Counted from the first letter of the stretch, positions 1-9,410 are shown. The stretch is 64,000 nucleotides of DNA from Nostoc sp. 'Peltigera membranacea cyanobiont' 210A (GCF_002246015.1 NZ_NOLJ01000001.1:558293-622292); one strand, 5' to 3'. The notes: generated from the sequence alone by a model not told the origin. A program made the numbers and translations.

Positions 1-256
1 ATCCAACATAGAGTTTGTAGCGCCCCGTTGCTGGTGGGTGGGGATTTCCTGACTCTGTACCGATGAACTTGCGAAACTGACTATTAGGACGAATATATGC
101 TCCCGACTGATTGCGAGGAGCAAGGTTTGACATCATTATCTGCCACATAGTCGTCCAGACAAACTTTCCTACCCAGATAATCAGCTTGGGAGGAAGCGAC
201 TTACCTTTCTTCTTGGGGAGCTTTTTCTCGTCATCCATTGGAGTTGAGTTAGTCAT
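1..256 (-). CDS. glutathione S-transferase family protein, N-terminal part (cut by window edge)
   Basis: From an ATG at 256 the minus-strand frame is open for 85 codons and runs off the left edge. The peptide starts MTNSTPMDDEKK and contains SGAYIRPNSQFRKFIG and, near residue 80, GRYKLYVG. This is the N-terminal pattern of the Xi-class/YqjG-ECM4 type glutathione transferases (glutathionyl-hydroquinone reductases), where GRYxLYVS leads directly into the CPWAHR active site. That site would lie just outside the window, so catalysis cannot be judged. The family uses glutathione to reduce glutathionylated quinones. A shorter plus-strand reading frame over the same bases has no family resemblance. 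Confidence 0.7.
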   Translation of the reverse strand, partial: MTNSTPMDDEKKLPKKKGKSLPPKLIIWVGKFVWTTMWQIMMSNLAPRNQSGAYIRPNSQFRKFIGTESGNPHPPATGRYKLYVG

Positions 257-417
257 GGCGACAATTTTGCTTTGGGAGCGATCGACGTTACTGCTGTATA
301 TGCTGTTAAATTTATAGTCGGTAGGTTCTCATACCTACATGCACCTTACTTTAACTCTACTACGCTTTGCCCGAACTATTGGATCTATATGGATACTGAT
401 ATCGCCTTAAATATTTA

Positions 418-1632
418 TTAATCAGTTCCCAGTAAATCCTGTAAAAAACGATAACCTGCCTGTTCCAAATCAAGAGCAAGAGAAAAAGTCAAACTGCGAA
501 TTCGGATGCTACCAACTTTGATGTTCAATGGTTCTGCCAAGGGCGCTGGATAAATTAGAATTGCCTCCTGACAACCTTTTGCCTCCGCATAGGCGACCAT
601 TTGATTAATATCAGCAGTCGCTGGCTTAGAAGCAGCTTTGTACTTGGTATCTAACACATATCTGGCTATCCCCGTTGTCATATCATAGAGTACCAAGTCA
701 ATGTCAAAGTATAATGCTTTACCCTGACCTAAATAGATTCTTTCTTGGGACTGGATATCTAATGCAAGAGTTAGCAGTCCCGTTTTTTGATGCGCTTTCA
801 ACCACTCTGCCACAAAGCGTTCGTAGAGTTGCGACATATTAACCAAAAAGGGTAACGTCGCGTTTGCACCTGTTTCATGACTAGGTGCAATCTGTTCCAA
901 AAAGAAGCGGCAAAGTGCGTGTAGGGGGCGATAGTCTTCATTGAGATGGTTGTACTGTCGTCCTATACAAGCTCTGGGATTGAATGGTTGCAATGTCACC
1001 AATCCCTGTAGTAGATGATACGCACGGCGCACCGTTGGCATTACCCGTTCCGTACATAAACCGCTACGGGCAATACACCAGAGTGTCCAAGCAAGAATTT
1101 GATTCTCTTCAACGTCTGCGGTATGTTCTTCATAATGGCACTGGATTTTAGTGTCCCACGGTCGAGTGACAAGGAGCCGTACATCAATACGTCCCCGAAC
1201 ATAAGGCAAATGTTCTGTCTTGGGGATGTAGGCGCAGTAGAAACCCTGACAGCCTCGGTTAAGAATGCGACGGGCTAAAATATCAGCCAGCCGTTCATAA
1301 AATTCTAAGAGCGTTTGACAATCAACCAGTCCTGATAAAAAGCGAAAACTTTTGAGGTCATAGGCATACTCCAGCATTCCCAGAAGATTACCTAGCTTGA
1401 CTTTGGGGTGTAGGGCAATGTGAAAATCGCTCGTTAAAGGAATGTAACCAACCCATCCTTGGGCAGTTAGTCGCCAGCGATCGCCTGTTTTTGGAGAAGG
1501 GAAGTCCACACTCACTTGAGTATTGTAGTCACGCCACAACATTTCTCCAATTGCGTAGGGAAGTAGCGATCGCGGCAACAACTTGGAAACGTATTCAGTT
1601 AACTCTATTATCTGCGGCGATGTTACACTCAT
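418..1632 (-). CDS. mcrC: McrC-like subunit of a type IV (McrBC) restriction system
   Basis: McrC partners the McrB motor and supplies the nuclease that cuts modified (classically 5-methylcytosine) DNA. The N-terminal half (WRLTAQGWVGYIPL, then the HPKVKLGNLLGMLEYAY stretch) is typical of McrC. The C-terminal third carries a PD-(D/E)XK-like core: FDIDLVLYD followed by VLDTKYK. I chose the ATG at 1632 over an upstream TTG at 1662 because this ATG overlaps the mcrB stop as ATGA, a classic translational-coupling arrangement, giving about 404 residues. It is the last gene of the minus-strand operon that starts at 5982. The family assignment is firm; the modification recognised is unknown. Confidence 0.85.
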   Translation of the reverse strand: MSVTSPQIIELTEYVSKLLPRSLLPYAIGEMLWRDYNTQVSVDFPSPKTGDRWRLTAQGWVGYIPLTSDFHIALHPKVKLGNLLGMLEYAYDLKSFRFLSGLVDCQTLLEFYERLADILARRILNRGCQGFYCAYIPKTEHLPYVRGRIDVRLLVTRPWDTKIQCHYEEHTADVEENQILAWTLWCIARSGLCTERVMPTVRRAYHLLQGLVTLQPFNPRACIGRQYNHLNEDYRPLHALCRFFLEQIAPSHETGANATLPFLVNMSQLYERFVAEWLKAHQKTGLLTLALDIQSQERIYLGQGKALYFDIDLVLYDMTTGIARYVLDTKYKAASKPATADINQMVAYAEAKGCQEAILIYPAPLAEPLNIKVGSIRIRSLTFSLALDLEQAGYRFLQDLLGTD

Positions 1633-3260
1633 GGGTAAATTTGCTTCTTGACTTCGTTCCAACGAAACTGATCTACTTTACTGGGTTGGTCAAAAAAATA
1701 TTCTTCCAAATACGGCTCAATCTCCAGTTGCCAAACACTGCCAATCTGGTCAGCTAAGTCGTCTAGGAGAAAGAAGCTAATACCCACTTCGTTGTGAGGA
1801 TTACCAATTGCCTGGTTCAACTTCATCAACGTTTGAATCAACTTTTCCACTGGAAAACCAGTATCTAAGTGATGGTCGCGGAGAATCTCATAGTTTGGGT
1901 AGAGAGGAATAAAAGCAAAGCGGCGGCGGATGGCATGATCTACTAGTGCAATTGAGCGATCTGCTGTGTTCATCGTGCCGATAATTCGTACATTGGCAGG
2001 AATGCTGAATACTTCACCTGCTGCCAAAGGCATTTTTTCGTCACGATATTCCAACAGATACATCAACTCACCAAAGACACGGGCAACATTGGCACGGTTG
2101 ATTTCATCTATAATCAGTACGCAAATATCCTGGCAACAACATGCTTTGTAACAGAAATCGAGAAACCGTCCATTAACCAGTGGATAATCAAGTTCTCCAT
2201 CTATTCGTTGTGGGCGAATGCCTTGTACAAAGTCCTCATAAGTATAAGCGGGGTGGAACTGGACAATATCTACAAAACCATCACTGCCACTAGTCAGATA
2301 TTTAGCCAGTTTTTTGGCAATATATGTTTTACCTGTGCCTGGAGATCCGTAAAATATTGCCTGCTTTTTACGCTCTATTGCCTTTAACCAATTTAAAAGC
2401 GTCTCCTCTTCAATCCCAGTATCCAATGCACATTGATTGAGGGAGTATTCTGGTTGAGTTTCTATTGCTTCAAGCTGAAAAGATAATTCGCTAACTTTAT
2501 CCATTGGTGAGGGTTTATTACCTGGAAAATCATACTTTCTAACAGCAATTAGCCAATGACAAAACATATCGAATAAGTCATCGTCTCGCATTGATGGCGC
2601 ACCAGTCTGACGCATATCAGTAGCTAATTCTTGAATTAATTTTTGTCCTGTTGTATTAACTGCTGCATATTCTGTTAGCTTCTGACTATAAGATTTATCT
2701 GTAAAGTAATTGATAACCTGTCGTGATTTATTATTAAGTAGTAAAAAGTCATCTGGTCGGAGTGCATTCAGGATAAGTGTAAGCATTTCTGTTTGAAAGC
2801 CTTGGGTATAAGGTAATTCTGAAAATTCCTTACAAGCTTCTCCCAACAAAGTAGGGTTTTGATTACAGTGACGAATGAAATTAAAAATGGCTTGAGCTAT
2901 ATTCGGCCAGTCTTCTGATTTTGCCCAAAGAGCGCCTTCAAACCATTTTTTAATGTCTTTATCGATCGCTGGGGCATAATGTATCCAGACGTTTCTTTGA
3001 CTGTTGTTAGCCGTTAGCGCGTAGGGGAGAAGCTGTAGCAGTACTACCTCGGTTATATCTTCTCCAGACTCATAGTCCGAAGCGATCGCTTGAAAATCCT
3101 CTTTACCTTTCTGACGCTGCTCGTGGTAGACTTTCTGATGACGCAATCCAGCCTGGGTGTAAGGATAAGACCTGATAAATTCTTTAAATAACTTGATAAA
3201 TTCGCTATTCTTCTCTAAAATCAAAACCTGTCGGTCACTATGTAGTTTTTTTGTAGTCAT
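1629..3260 (-). CDS. mcrB: McrB-like AAA+ GTPase of a type IV restriction system
   Basis: This is the motor and recognition subunit that forms a ring and activates McrC. The 543-residue protein has a divergent N-terminal region of about 270 residues, presumably for DNA or target recognition, which I cannot assign to a named domain. The AAA+ module follows: Walker A GSPGTGKT near residue 303, Walker B VLIIDEINRAN, and the McrB-type sensor region MNTADRSIALVDHAIRRRF. The stop overlaps the mcrC start by 4 bp. It lies 51 bp downstream of the ASCH gene on the same strand, so the McrBC pair appears to be co-transcribed with the ASCH and GNAT-PIN genes. In McrB proteins the variable N-terminus sets specificity, so the target here may not be 5-methylcytosine. 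Confidence 0.9.
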   Translation of the reverse strand: MTTKKLHSDRQVLILEKNSEFIKLFKEFIRSYPYTQAGLRHQKVYHEQRQKGKEDFQAIASDYESGEDITEVVLLQLLPYALTANNSQRNVWIHYAPAIDKDIKKWFEGALWAKSEDWPNIAQAIFNFIRHCNQNPTLLGEACKEFSELPYTQGFQTEMLTLILNALRPDDFLLLNNKSRQVINYFTDKSYSQKLTEYAAVNTTGQKLIQELATDMRQTGAPSMRDDDLFDMFCHWLIAVRKYDFPGNKPSPMDKVSELSFQLEAIETQPEYSLNQCALDTGIEEETLLNWLKAIERKKQAIFYGSPGTGKTYIAKKLAKYLTSGSDGFVDIVQFHPAYTYEDFVQGIRPQRIDGELDYPLVNGRFLDFCYKACCCQDICVLIIDEINRANVARVFGELMYLLEYRDEKMPLAAGEVFSIPANVRIIGTMNTADRSIALVDHAIRRRFAFIPLYPNYEILRDHHLDTGFPVEKLIQTLMKLNQAIGNPHNEVGISFFLLDDLADQIGSVWQLEIEPYLEEYFFDQPSKVDQFRWNEVKKQIYP

Positions 3261-3311
3261 TTAGTTATGAATTATACAATAGCGCAGGAGAATGCATTTA
3301 AAGACTTAACA

Positions 3312-3785
3312 TTAATTATTTGTGAGCGTTGATAGATTTTCCCCACCTAAAAGCATAATAGTTTCATATTCTTTCTCATTAAGATAACGATAGCTTTGAG
3401 GCGGACGCAAGTAAGATATTTTATCTTTTAACCGATGTAGTTCAATAGGATTTTCAAATTTTTTTGCATTTATAAAATAAATTCCTACGGCAAGTGATGC
3501 ACCTTTATAATATTCATAGAAATCTTGACGTTTGATACCAGCATGGTCTTTAACTTGTTTCCATAATTCTTTTAACTCATTTTTTGAGGCTAATTTTTCA
3601 ATAACAAAATCTACCTCAAAAAAGCCTAAAAACGTCTTTTTAGGAGATGATACATACACAAAAACAATATCTCCTGTTTTTACACGAGTTCTTACTCTAC
3701 GTAATTCTACTTTTTTTGTTCGTTCTTCAAAAATTTTATTGGCATACTCAGGTTTAACTGAGATTAATAGTATCTGACATGGCAT
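3312..3785 (-). CDS. ASCH/PUA-like domain protein
   Basis: The 157-residue protein opens ILLISVKPEYANKIFEERTKKVELRRV. The pattern of 'I(L)SVKPEYAxKI' followed by 'ELRR' is the signature of the ASCH superfamily, PUA-like beta-barrels that bind RNA or modified nucleotides. The segment GDIVFVYVSSPKKTFLGFFEV continues the barrel. The rest, including YYKGASLAVGIYFI and RPPQSYRYL, is consistent with a one-domain protein. It starts 22 bp after the stop of the GNAT-PIN fusion gene and precedes mcrB, so it is probably translated from the same message. By family logic it may read modified bases or RNA; that role is an inference. Confidence 0.7.
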   Translation of the reverse strand: MPCQILLISVKPEYANKIFEERTKKVELRRVRTRVKTGDIVFVYVSSPKKTFLGFFEVDFVIEKLASKNELKELWKQVKDHAGIKRQDFYEYYKGASLAVGIYFINAKKFENPIELHRLKDKISYLRPPQSYRYLNEKEYETIMLLGGENLSTLTNN

Positions 3786-3807
3786 GATAAATTCTTACAT
3801 ACAAATA

Positions 3808-5982
3808 TTATCTATTTCCTAAATTATACAACTTTATAAATGACTCATTATTAATTTTATTGGGGGAGACAAGTAACAAATTATCTTTATCCAAAATTTC
3901 CTGTAATTCTTCAAAAGATATACGATTATTAAATAATTCTGTATCACTAAATCGAATTGCCATAATATTACCATTTTTATCTGTCTGTATCTTCTCAATA
4001 TCCCTTTCATTGTAAACTCCTAATCTTTGAAAACGTCGGTAAAGTTCTTTAGATTTACCTATAATTACCTCATCTACATAAGAACAAGCACCAATATAAC
4101 CGACATCCTGAAAACCTTTGCCTCTCCCTTCACCTTGAGTTTCGCTCACATACCAAAGAAGTCGACAAGGGGCATTTAACCCTCTAGAGTTTTGTATGGC
4201 TCGATAGTAAACTGCTTCACGATTAAATGCTAATTCTGGTTTCGATCCAAATCCAGGCAAAGCAAGCATTTGATTCGCTAAATGCTCATCAAATAAATAT
4301 GAAGCCCATCTAGGTTGAATAGGGATAATAAAGGTAGCAATTTCAGAATCAGTAATTTTTGCAGGAAAAAGAAATCGTTCAATATCTATTGACGATTGAG
4401 CATCTATAACTGTATTTTCGTTATTAATATTATTAGAAAGTTCCCTAATAAAATTATATTCATCTCCAAAACTAAAGGCTAAAATAATGAGATATTCTGA
4501 TAATCCTGAAGAAGTTTTTACAACTGATAAGTTTGCTTTCATCCATCCATTTGAAACTTTGACAAAAGCATCTTCTTGAATAGCTTCAGTAATAGTACTC
4601 TCTAAATATGGGTCAGTTATTCTTGTAAAATTTCGCTGTTCACGAGCGGATTTTAATATAGATTTAAAAATTATATGACGTGCCAGGGTAGACGAAAGAT
4701 TATGATTTCCAACTCGAAGTATCGGAATTTCTAGTTCATGTTTTTTTTGCTTTCCATACACAATTAAAGCAAGCGGATTATTATCTGACTCTCTCACAAC
4801 AATGCATTCAAATTTCTCATGTTCAGCCAAATAATGTCGTAGTTTTTGCTGAAAGCCTGTTTTATTTTCTCCTAATTGAGAGTTATAAAAATAATTAACT
4901 AACAAGTCTTCTTGTCCAGTTTTTACCTGTATTTGTTCTAAGGTTGTACCAGAAATCCGTACAGGTTGGTAGTCAGGTTTATCCCGAAGTTCATCTAGCT
5001 GATTTATAAGTTCTTCAGGGTGAATAACAGACAACCTAAAGTTTTCATAGATTATATCTGCTAAATCTAACAATTGCTGATCTCTACTTAAAAATACATG
5101 AGATTCGGATGTTATACTCCTAGCCAGATAACGTAAGTTATATTCATCAAGTACAAAATTATGTTTAATAATTATTTGTTGTAGAAGATTTAAATTTTCC
5201 TCTAATATCTTATTGTCGCAAGGTAAGCAAGTAAAACATTGTGCAAAATAATGCTGACTATCCCTCTCTTGATTGTTATCAATTCGATTAATTTGATTAA
5301 AAACTTCATCATTAATGCACAAATTTAATTCAGTTTGCACCCAGTCAGCTAGTAATATATTTTCGTCTTGACTATCAATATTCTCATGATTATCCTCACC
5401 ATATAAGTCCAAGAAAATATCAGGAGCAATCATTGCACACAACTTAGACTCAAGTTGCTGCTGAATCATCGTAGAAAATAGAGGAAGAGGATTGTGTTCT
5501 AACACCCAAATAGTAAGTTTCTTATTTTTAGCCTTGGCTTCTACATCCAAGGTTGGAATAAAGCCAAAGCTCGACCACATGCCTTGTAGATCATAATCGC
5601 GGCGGCACTTTAACTTAATTCCTCGAGAAGATGTTGTTATTTGTTTGAGGTGATCGACAAGTTGTTTGGCTACTCCCTTACCCCGGCATGAAGGATCAAT
5701 ACACAGATGAGTGATAGCGAACCAGTCTCGTGAACGTCGATATAAGAGATAAGCAACACAGCCACCTTCAGAATCAAGCGCTACAAGGATTTGACGATGG
5801 GCTGCTCGTTCCTCAAATGCTCCTTTGGGCAAGTTACCAAGTGTTTTTGAGTTAGCTCGCCACAGTTTTCTGACTGTTTCTAGATATGGGGAATGATTAT
5901 CTATCGATTCAATTTTGAACTGTGCGTCAGTTTTCACTTTTTGCTTATCTTTTCCATCTTCATAGCGGGTTTTTTCTTTCAT
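3808..5982 (-). CDS. GNAT acetyltransferase - PIN nuclease-like - PUA-like fusion protein
   Basis: This 724-residue protein has several units. Residues about 20-165 form a GNAT acetyltransferase with the acetyl-CoA loop CRGKGVAKQLVDHL. Residues about 170-345 look like a PIN ribonuclease fold: an early Asp in IAPDIFLDLYGED, an acidic helix around VQTELNL, and the late motif DEYNLRYLARSITSESHVFL followed by SRDQQLL, which resembles the usual TRDxxLL of VapC-like toxins. Residues about 350-520 contain a second, weaker acetyltransferase-like segment. The C-terminus (GYIGACSYVDEVIIG, ELYRRFQRLGVY, IRFSDTELF) is PUA/ASCH-like. It is the first gene of the operon with ASCH, mcrB and mcrC. A toxin or RNA-processing role in defence is inferred from domains and neighbours. 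Base composition is more AT-rich than the flanking genes. Confidence 0.65.
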   Translation of the reverse strand: MKEKTRYEDGKDKQKVKTDAQFKIESIDNHSPYLETVRKLWRANSKTLGNLPKGAFEERAAHRQILVALDSEGGCVAYLLYRRSRDWFAITHLCIDPSCRGKGVAKQLVDHLKQITTSSRGIKLKCRRDYDLQGMWSSFGFIPTLDVEAKAKNKKLTIWVLEHNPLPLFSTMIQQQLESKLCAMIAPDIFLDLYGEDNHENIDSQDENILLADWVQTELNLCINDEVFNQINRIDNNQERDSQHYFAQCFTCLPCDNKILEENLNLLQQIIIKHNFVLDEYNLRYLARSITSESHVFLSRDQQLLDLADIIYENFRLSVIHPEELINQLDELRDKPDYQPVRISGTTLEQIQVKTGQEDLLVNYFYNSQLGENKTGFQQKLRHYLAEHEKFECIVVRESDNNPLALIVYGKQKKHELEIPILRVGNHNLSSTLARHIIFKSILKSAREQRNFTRITDPYLESTITEAIQEDAFVKVSNGWMKANLSVVKTSSGLSEYLIILAFSFGDEYNFIRELSNNINNENTVIDAQSSIDIERFLFPAKITDSEIATFIIPIQPRWASYLFDEHLANQMLALPGFGSKPELAFNREAVYYRAIQNSRGLNAPCRLLWYVSETQGEGRGKGFQDVGYIGACSYVDEVIIGKSKELYRRFQRLGVYNERDIEKIQTDKNGNIMAIRFSDTELFNNRISFEELQEILDKDNLLLVSPNKINNESFIKLYNLGNR

Positions 5983-6300
5983 AGTAAATTTATCACCTTG
6001 TCAATGCGGTAAACTGTCTGTATTAAGATATAGAAAATAGCTCAAAATAGATACTTTGACTGTTATAGCAAAAGACTGAAGTAATTGCCCAAAGGTTAGC
6101 AAAAAGAATATTTCGACAAGCTTTTGAATTCCAACGGCTTGTGATGATTGTCTGTAGACTCTCTACTGCTTGATTGGAACATCACGGCTCATTTTCACAG
6201 AACAAAAACCAACTTTATCAGGTTTTGAATTTACGCCATGATATTTTAAGGAGAAACTGATGCAAGAAGCATCCCTTTATCCAAAAATTATTTTAAAACT
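5983..6300. other. intergenic region between divergent genes
   Basis: This 318-bp gap must hold the promoters of the minus-strand defence operon and of the plus-strand dehydrogenase. I see no convincing -35/-10 pair. A run of about 35 codons on the plus strand (roughly 6069-6170) lacks a start and any recognisable family; it may be a decayed gene end. Confidence 0.4.
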
Positions 6301-7278
6301 ATGCTTCAGGCTAAAGTCTTCGTCACTCGTCGCCTACCCATCGAATTAGAGCAACTGCGATCGCTTGCCATTGTCGAAGTTTGGCCAGAACGCCAACCCC
6401 CTCCCTACGAAATTTTACTAGAAAAAGTCAAGGAAATAGATGGATTGCTATGTCTGCTGACTGACCAAATCGATCGGCAACTCATCGAGTCTGGGAAACT
6501 CAAAGTCATCAGTCAAATGGCGGTGGGTTACGATAACATTGATATTGCCGCCGCTACGGCACGACAAATTCCCGTCGGTAATACTCCTGGGGTGTTAACC
6601 GATGCTACCGCAGATTTTGCCTGGGCATTACTAATGGCAGCTGCACGGCGCGTAGTGGAGGCAGATCGATTTACTCGTGCAGGTTTATGGCAGACTTGGG
6701 AACCAGATTTGTTATTGGGGCCAAATGTTACAGGTGCTACCTTGGGGATTGTTGGTTTTGGGCGGATTGGTCAAGCGATCGCTCGTCGTGCCAAAGGGTT
6801 TGAAATGCAGATTTTGTATACGAGTAGGCAACGATGCAGCTTGGAATTAGAACAATCTTTAGGTGTGGAGTTTGCTACGTTAGAACACTTACTGCAAGAG
6901 TCAGATTTTGTGACACTGCACACACCATCGGCTGATGATACTTATCATTTAATTAGCGATCGCCAATTTGAATTGATGAGGCGATCGGCTATTTTGATTA
7001 ACACCGCACGAGGAACTATTGTAGATCCAGATTCTCTGTATCGCGCCCTTGCAAGTGGTCAAATTGCTGCTGCGGCTATCGATGTCACCGAACCAGAACC
7101 GATTCCCAGCGATAGCCTGTTGTTAACCTTAGAAAATCTAATTATTGCACCGCATATTGGCAGTGCCAGCCGTCAAACGCGCTCAAAAATGGCAACAATG
7201 GCGATCGCTAATTTAATCGCGGGATTGAAGGGCGATCGCTTGGCTAATTGTGTCAACCCTGAAATTTATAATTCATAA
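6301..7278 (+). CDS. D-isomer specific 2-hydroxyacid dehydrogenase (glyoxylate/hydroxypyruvate reductase type)
   Basis: A soluble NAD(P)-dependent enzyme that interconverts 2-oxo acids and D-2-hydroxy acids; glyoxylate or hydroxypyruvate are the likeliest substrates in a photorespiring cyanobacterium. The 325 residues match the family length. The dinucleotide-binding loop is GFGRIG (152-157). The catalytic triad is visible: Arg237 in NTARGTIVD, Glu264 in DVTEPEP, and His285 in PHIGSA. The substrate-binding turn is VGYDNID (75-81). It appears monocistronic and converges on the tpsB gene, with a hairpin between them. Exact substrate cannot be told from sequence. Confidence 0.88.
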   Translation: MLQAKVFVTRRLPIELEQLRSLAIVEVWPERQPPPYEILLEKVKEIDGLLCLLTDQIDRQLIESGKLKVISQMAVGYDNIDIAAATARQIPVGNTPGVLTDATADFAWALLMAAARRVVEADRFTRAGLWQTWEPDLLLGPNVTGATLGIVGFGRIGQAIARRAKGFEMQILYTSRQRCSLELEQSLGVEFATLEHLLQESDFVTLHTPSADDTYHLISDRQFELMRRSAILINTARGTIVDPDSLYRALASGQIAAAAIDVTEPEPIPSDSLLLTLENLIIAPHIGSASRQTRSKMATMAIANLIAGLKGDRLANCVNPEIYNS

Positions 7279-7299
7279 TTCACGCCTGATGTGAATTAT
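7275..7299. terminator. hairpin between convergent genes
   Basis: ATAATTCAC and GTGAATTAT form a 9-bp perfect stem with a 7-nt loop right at the end of the dehydrogenase gene. There is no long U-run on either strand, so it is a probable but not classic intrinsic terminator, serving the plus-strand gene and perhaps tpsB. Confidence 0.5.
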
Positions 7300-7327
7300 A
7301 AACGCCCTCAATCTAGAAATCTCGCTT

Positions 7328-9055
7328 TTAAAAGGGCTGATATCGCACTGAAAAATTAAAGCCGTTATCTTGCAGCGAACTACCGCGATCGCTTGTGCCC
7401 ATTAATGGTATACCATAGTCTGCACGCAATACCAAACCGTTAAAAGGTTGCCAGTTCAAGCCCAACCCCAAGCTAGCAATAGTTTGCGGGTCGGCATTAA
7501 TACCGCGATTATTCCAAGCTGTACCGATGTCAAAAAATGGAATTAGCTGTAATGTTTCTACATTTGAAGCCAGGGGAATCCGAACTTCCACACCTCCAAC
7601 TACCCCATTGTCAGCCACAATTTGATTTTGATCGTAACTGCGTACTGTATCAACTCCTCCAATGCTAATTTTTTCCAAGGAAAGTAAGGAATCAGGAGTA
7701 AGTTGAGTGTTAACTTTGGCTAGCATCAAGATGCGGGGAGATAGTCGTTGTACCCATTGAAATTGTCCCACCCAAGAGAAAAAGCGCCCATCAGTACCAC
7801 TATCGTTAACGGTTGCGTCAATTGCATCAATCCCAAAACTAAATTGCGATCGCGCCGCTAGAACACTGTTAGCATTACGTTGTAACCAATCTTGAGAAAA
7901 ACGGATTACCGTAACTCTTGATTCCCCATCTTCTGGCCCTTCGGTAAAGGAGAAGGGGATATCATTCAAGATGTAGGTTTGACTGCGCCGTAAATCGAAT
8001 GCTAAACCCAAAGCAAATTCTCTGTTTGGCGTGTGGATTAGCGGTTGACGGAGGTTAAAAGAAACGGTTTCGGCTTCGCTGCGGATATTTAAGTCACGAA
8101 ATTCGCTTTCAATAATGCGGCTAGCGCTGTTGCTGTAGCGGACACCAATGGTTCCATCTAAGGCGTTAAAGGGAATAGAATAATTAATATTGTAAATGTC
8201 TAAACCTTCGCTACCAGCATATTCAGCACTAAATTTATCCCCAAATCCTAATAAATTATCGTGAGCAAGAAAAACACTCCCTTGTTCTGAGCCGACGCTA
8301 GTTGATTGGTTATTTGCAAAGGTAACGCCAAGGTGGAATGGTGGCGATTCGGTAATTGTCACCTGTAAGATATTATTTCCGGGAGTACTACCTGCGGTTA
8401 ACTCAGCATTAACTCGTTGAATTACCGGGTCAAGTTGTAATAATTGTAGCGCTTGTTCGATACTTTTTTGATTTAAAGGCTTACCTGCAAGGCGTTTAAT
8501 CCGGGAACGCACATACCCAGGCTGCAATCTTTGTAACCCTAAAATGGAAATTCCTTCGAGTTCGCCTTCGACAACTTGGATTTGCACGACACCGCTAGCG
8601 ACATTTTGATTGTTGGAAATAAATGCACCACTGGTGATATAGCCATTATCAACATAGAGTTTAGTGATTTGCGATCGCAGTTGCAATAACTGCTCAAATG
8701 TGATGTTTTTATTTTCTAAAGGCTGTTTTAATTTAATGATTTCATCTTTTAAAACAGAATAGCCTGTGACTTGAATTTCTTTGACAAAAAAACTTTCACC
8801 GCTAGGAAAGATGTTATCAGGTAGATTTTCCTGTGGGGGTGATGGGAGTATGGGAACAGTTGGTGTCGCTGGTGTAGGCACAAGTGTTGGTGTTGGTGAT
8901 GGTTGGGGTAGAGTTTCTTCGACTTTTCCCGGTGTATCGGGGGGAATTGTGACTCCTGGCGGGGGTGTCGATTGTGCAAATACTGCAATTGGAGTGATGT
9001 TGATGCAGGTAAGTAATATGAAAAAAAGCTTTTGAAACCGAAGGTAGGAACCCAT
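7328..9055 (-). CDS. TpsB-type outer-membrane transporter (ShlB/FhaC/HecB family)
   Basis: Omp85-superfamily pore that secretes a TpsA exoprotein across the outer membrane in two-partner secretion. The order is signal peptide (residues 1-28, hydrophobic FFILLTCINITPIAVFAQS), Pro/Thr-rich linker to about residue 80, POTRA domain around 90-170 (EIQVTGYSVLKDEI), then the ShlB/FhaC barrel to the C-terminal aromatic-ended strand NFSVRYQPF. Its 575 residues are normal for the family. It lies on the same strand as the TpsA-like gene at 10230-15584, its probable substrate. An inverted repeat ATTGCA-N6-TGCAAT sits 177 bp upstream (9232-9249). Confidence 0.92.
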   Translation of the reverse strand: MGSYLRFQKLFFILLTCINITPIAVFAQSTPPPGVTIPPDTPGKVEETLPQPSPTPTLVPTPATPTVPILPSPPQENLPDNIFPSGESFFVKEIQVTGYSVLKDEIIKLKQPLENKNITFEQLLQLRSQITKLYVDNGYITSGAFISNNQNVASGVVQIQVVEGELEGISILGLQRLQPGYVRSRIKRLAGKPLNQKSIEQALQLLQLDPVIQRVNAELTAGSTPGNNILQVTITESPPFHLGVTFANNQSTSVGSEQGSVFLAHDNLLGFGDKFSAEYAGSEGLDIYNINYSIPFNALDGTIGVRYSNSASRIIESEFRDLNIRSEAETVSFNLRQPLIHTPNREFALGLAFDLRRSQTYILNDIPFSFTEGPEDGESRVTVIRFSQDWLQRNANSVLAARSQFSFGIDAIDATVNDSGTDGRFFSWVGQFQWVQRLSPRILMLAKVNTQLTPDSLLSLEKISIGGVDTVRSYDQNQIVADNGVVGGVEVRIPLASNVETLQLIPFFDIGTAWNNRGINADPQTIASLGLGLNWQPFNGLVLRADYGIPLMGTSDRGSSLQDNGFNFSVRYQPF

Positions 9056-9334
9056 TGTTTATTTATGATTTGAAAGGGTGATCGTTTGTTATTGGTAAGG
9101 TTTTTAGATATATTTATGCTGTGTAACACACGTCTATTTATTCCCAAAATCTGACTTAGCGATCGCATTACTAATTAGATATTTATCAAGTATTATTACT
9201 TAATTAAAATACCATGATGGGTTGCTTGATGATTGCACCTTTATGCAATTATCAAGATCCAATTTGGTCATTCTAATATTTAGCACTTATGTATTGATAA
9301 ATAAGACAATAAATGCATTAAGAAAAAAATATGT

Positions 9335-9405
9335 GATGGCGCAAGCGCCTATTTGTCAGTTCACTAATCACTAGGGAACTTGAAAGACAAATAATTTGCG
9401 CCATC
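9335..9405 (-). terminator. long stem-loop after the small exported-protein gene
   Basis: Three nested pairings share one axis: GATGGCGCAA/TTGCGCCATC, ATTTGTC/GACAAAT and GTTC/GAAC. On the minus strand the stem is followed by ATATTTTTTTC. It begins 6 bp after the stop of the minus-strand gene at 9411, so it probably terminates it and separates it from tpsB. Its size is unusual for a simple terminator, and an RNA-processing role is possible. Confidence 0.6.
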
Positions 9406-9410
9406 TTTAT

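Noticed and set aside
111..317. Plus-strand 68-codon reading frame
   Set aside because: It is antisense to the glutathione transferase-like N-terminus on the minus strand, which has clear family resemblance.
1633..1662. TTG start giving ten more residues to McrC
   Set aside because: The ATG at 1632 overlaps the mcrB stop as ATGA, the more likely coupled start.
8749..9168. 139-codon minus-strand frame overlapping the tpsB start
   Set aside because: It is a frame-shifted reading of the Pro-rich linker of tpsB (His/Gln/Ser-rich) and has no homology-like features.
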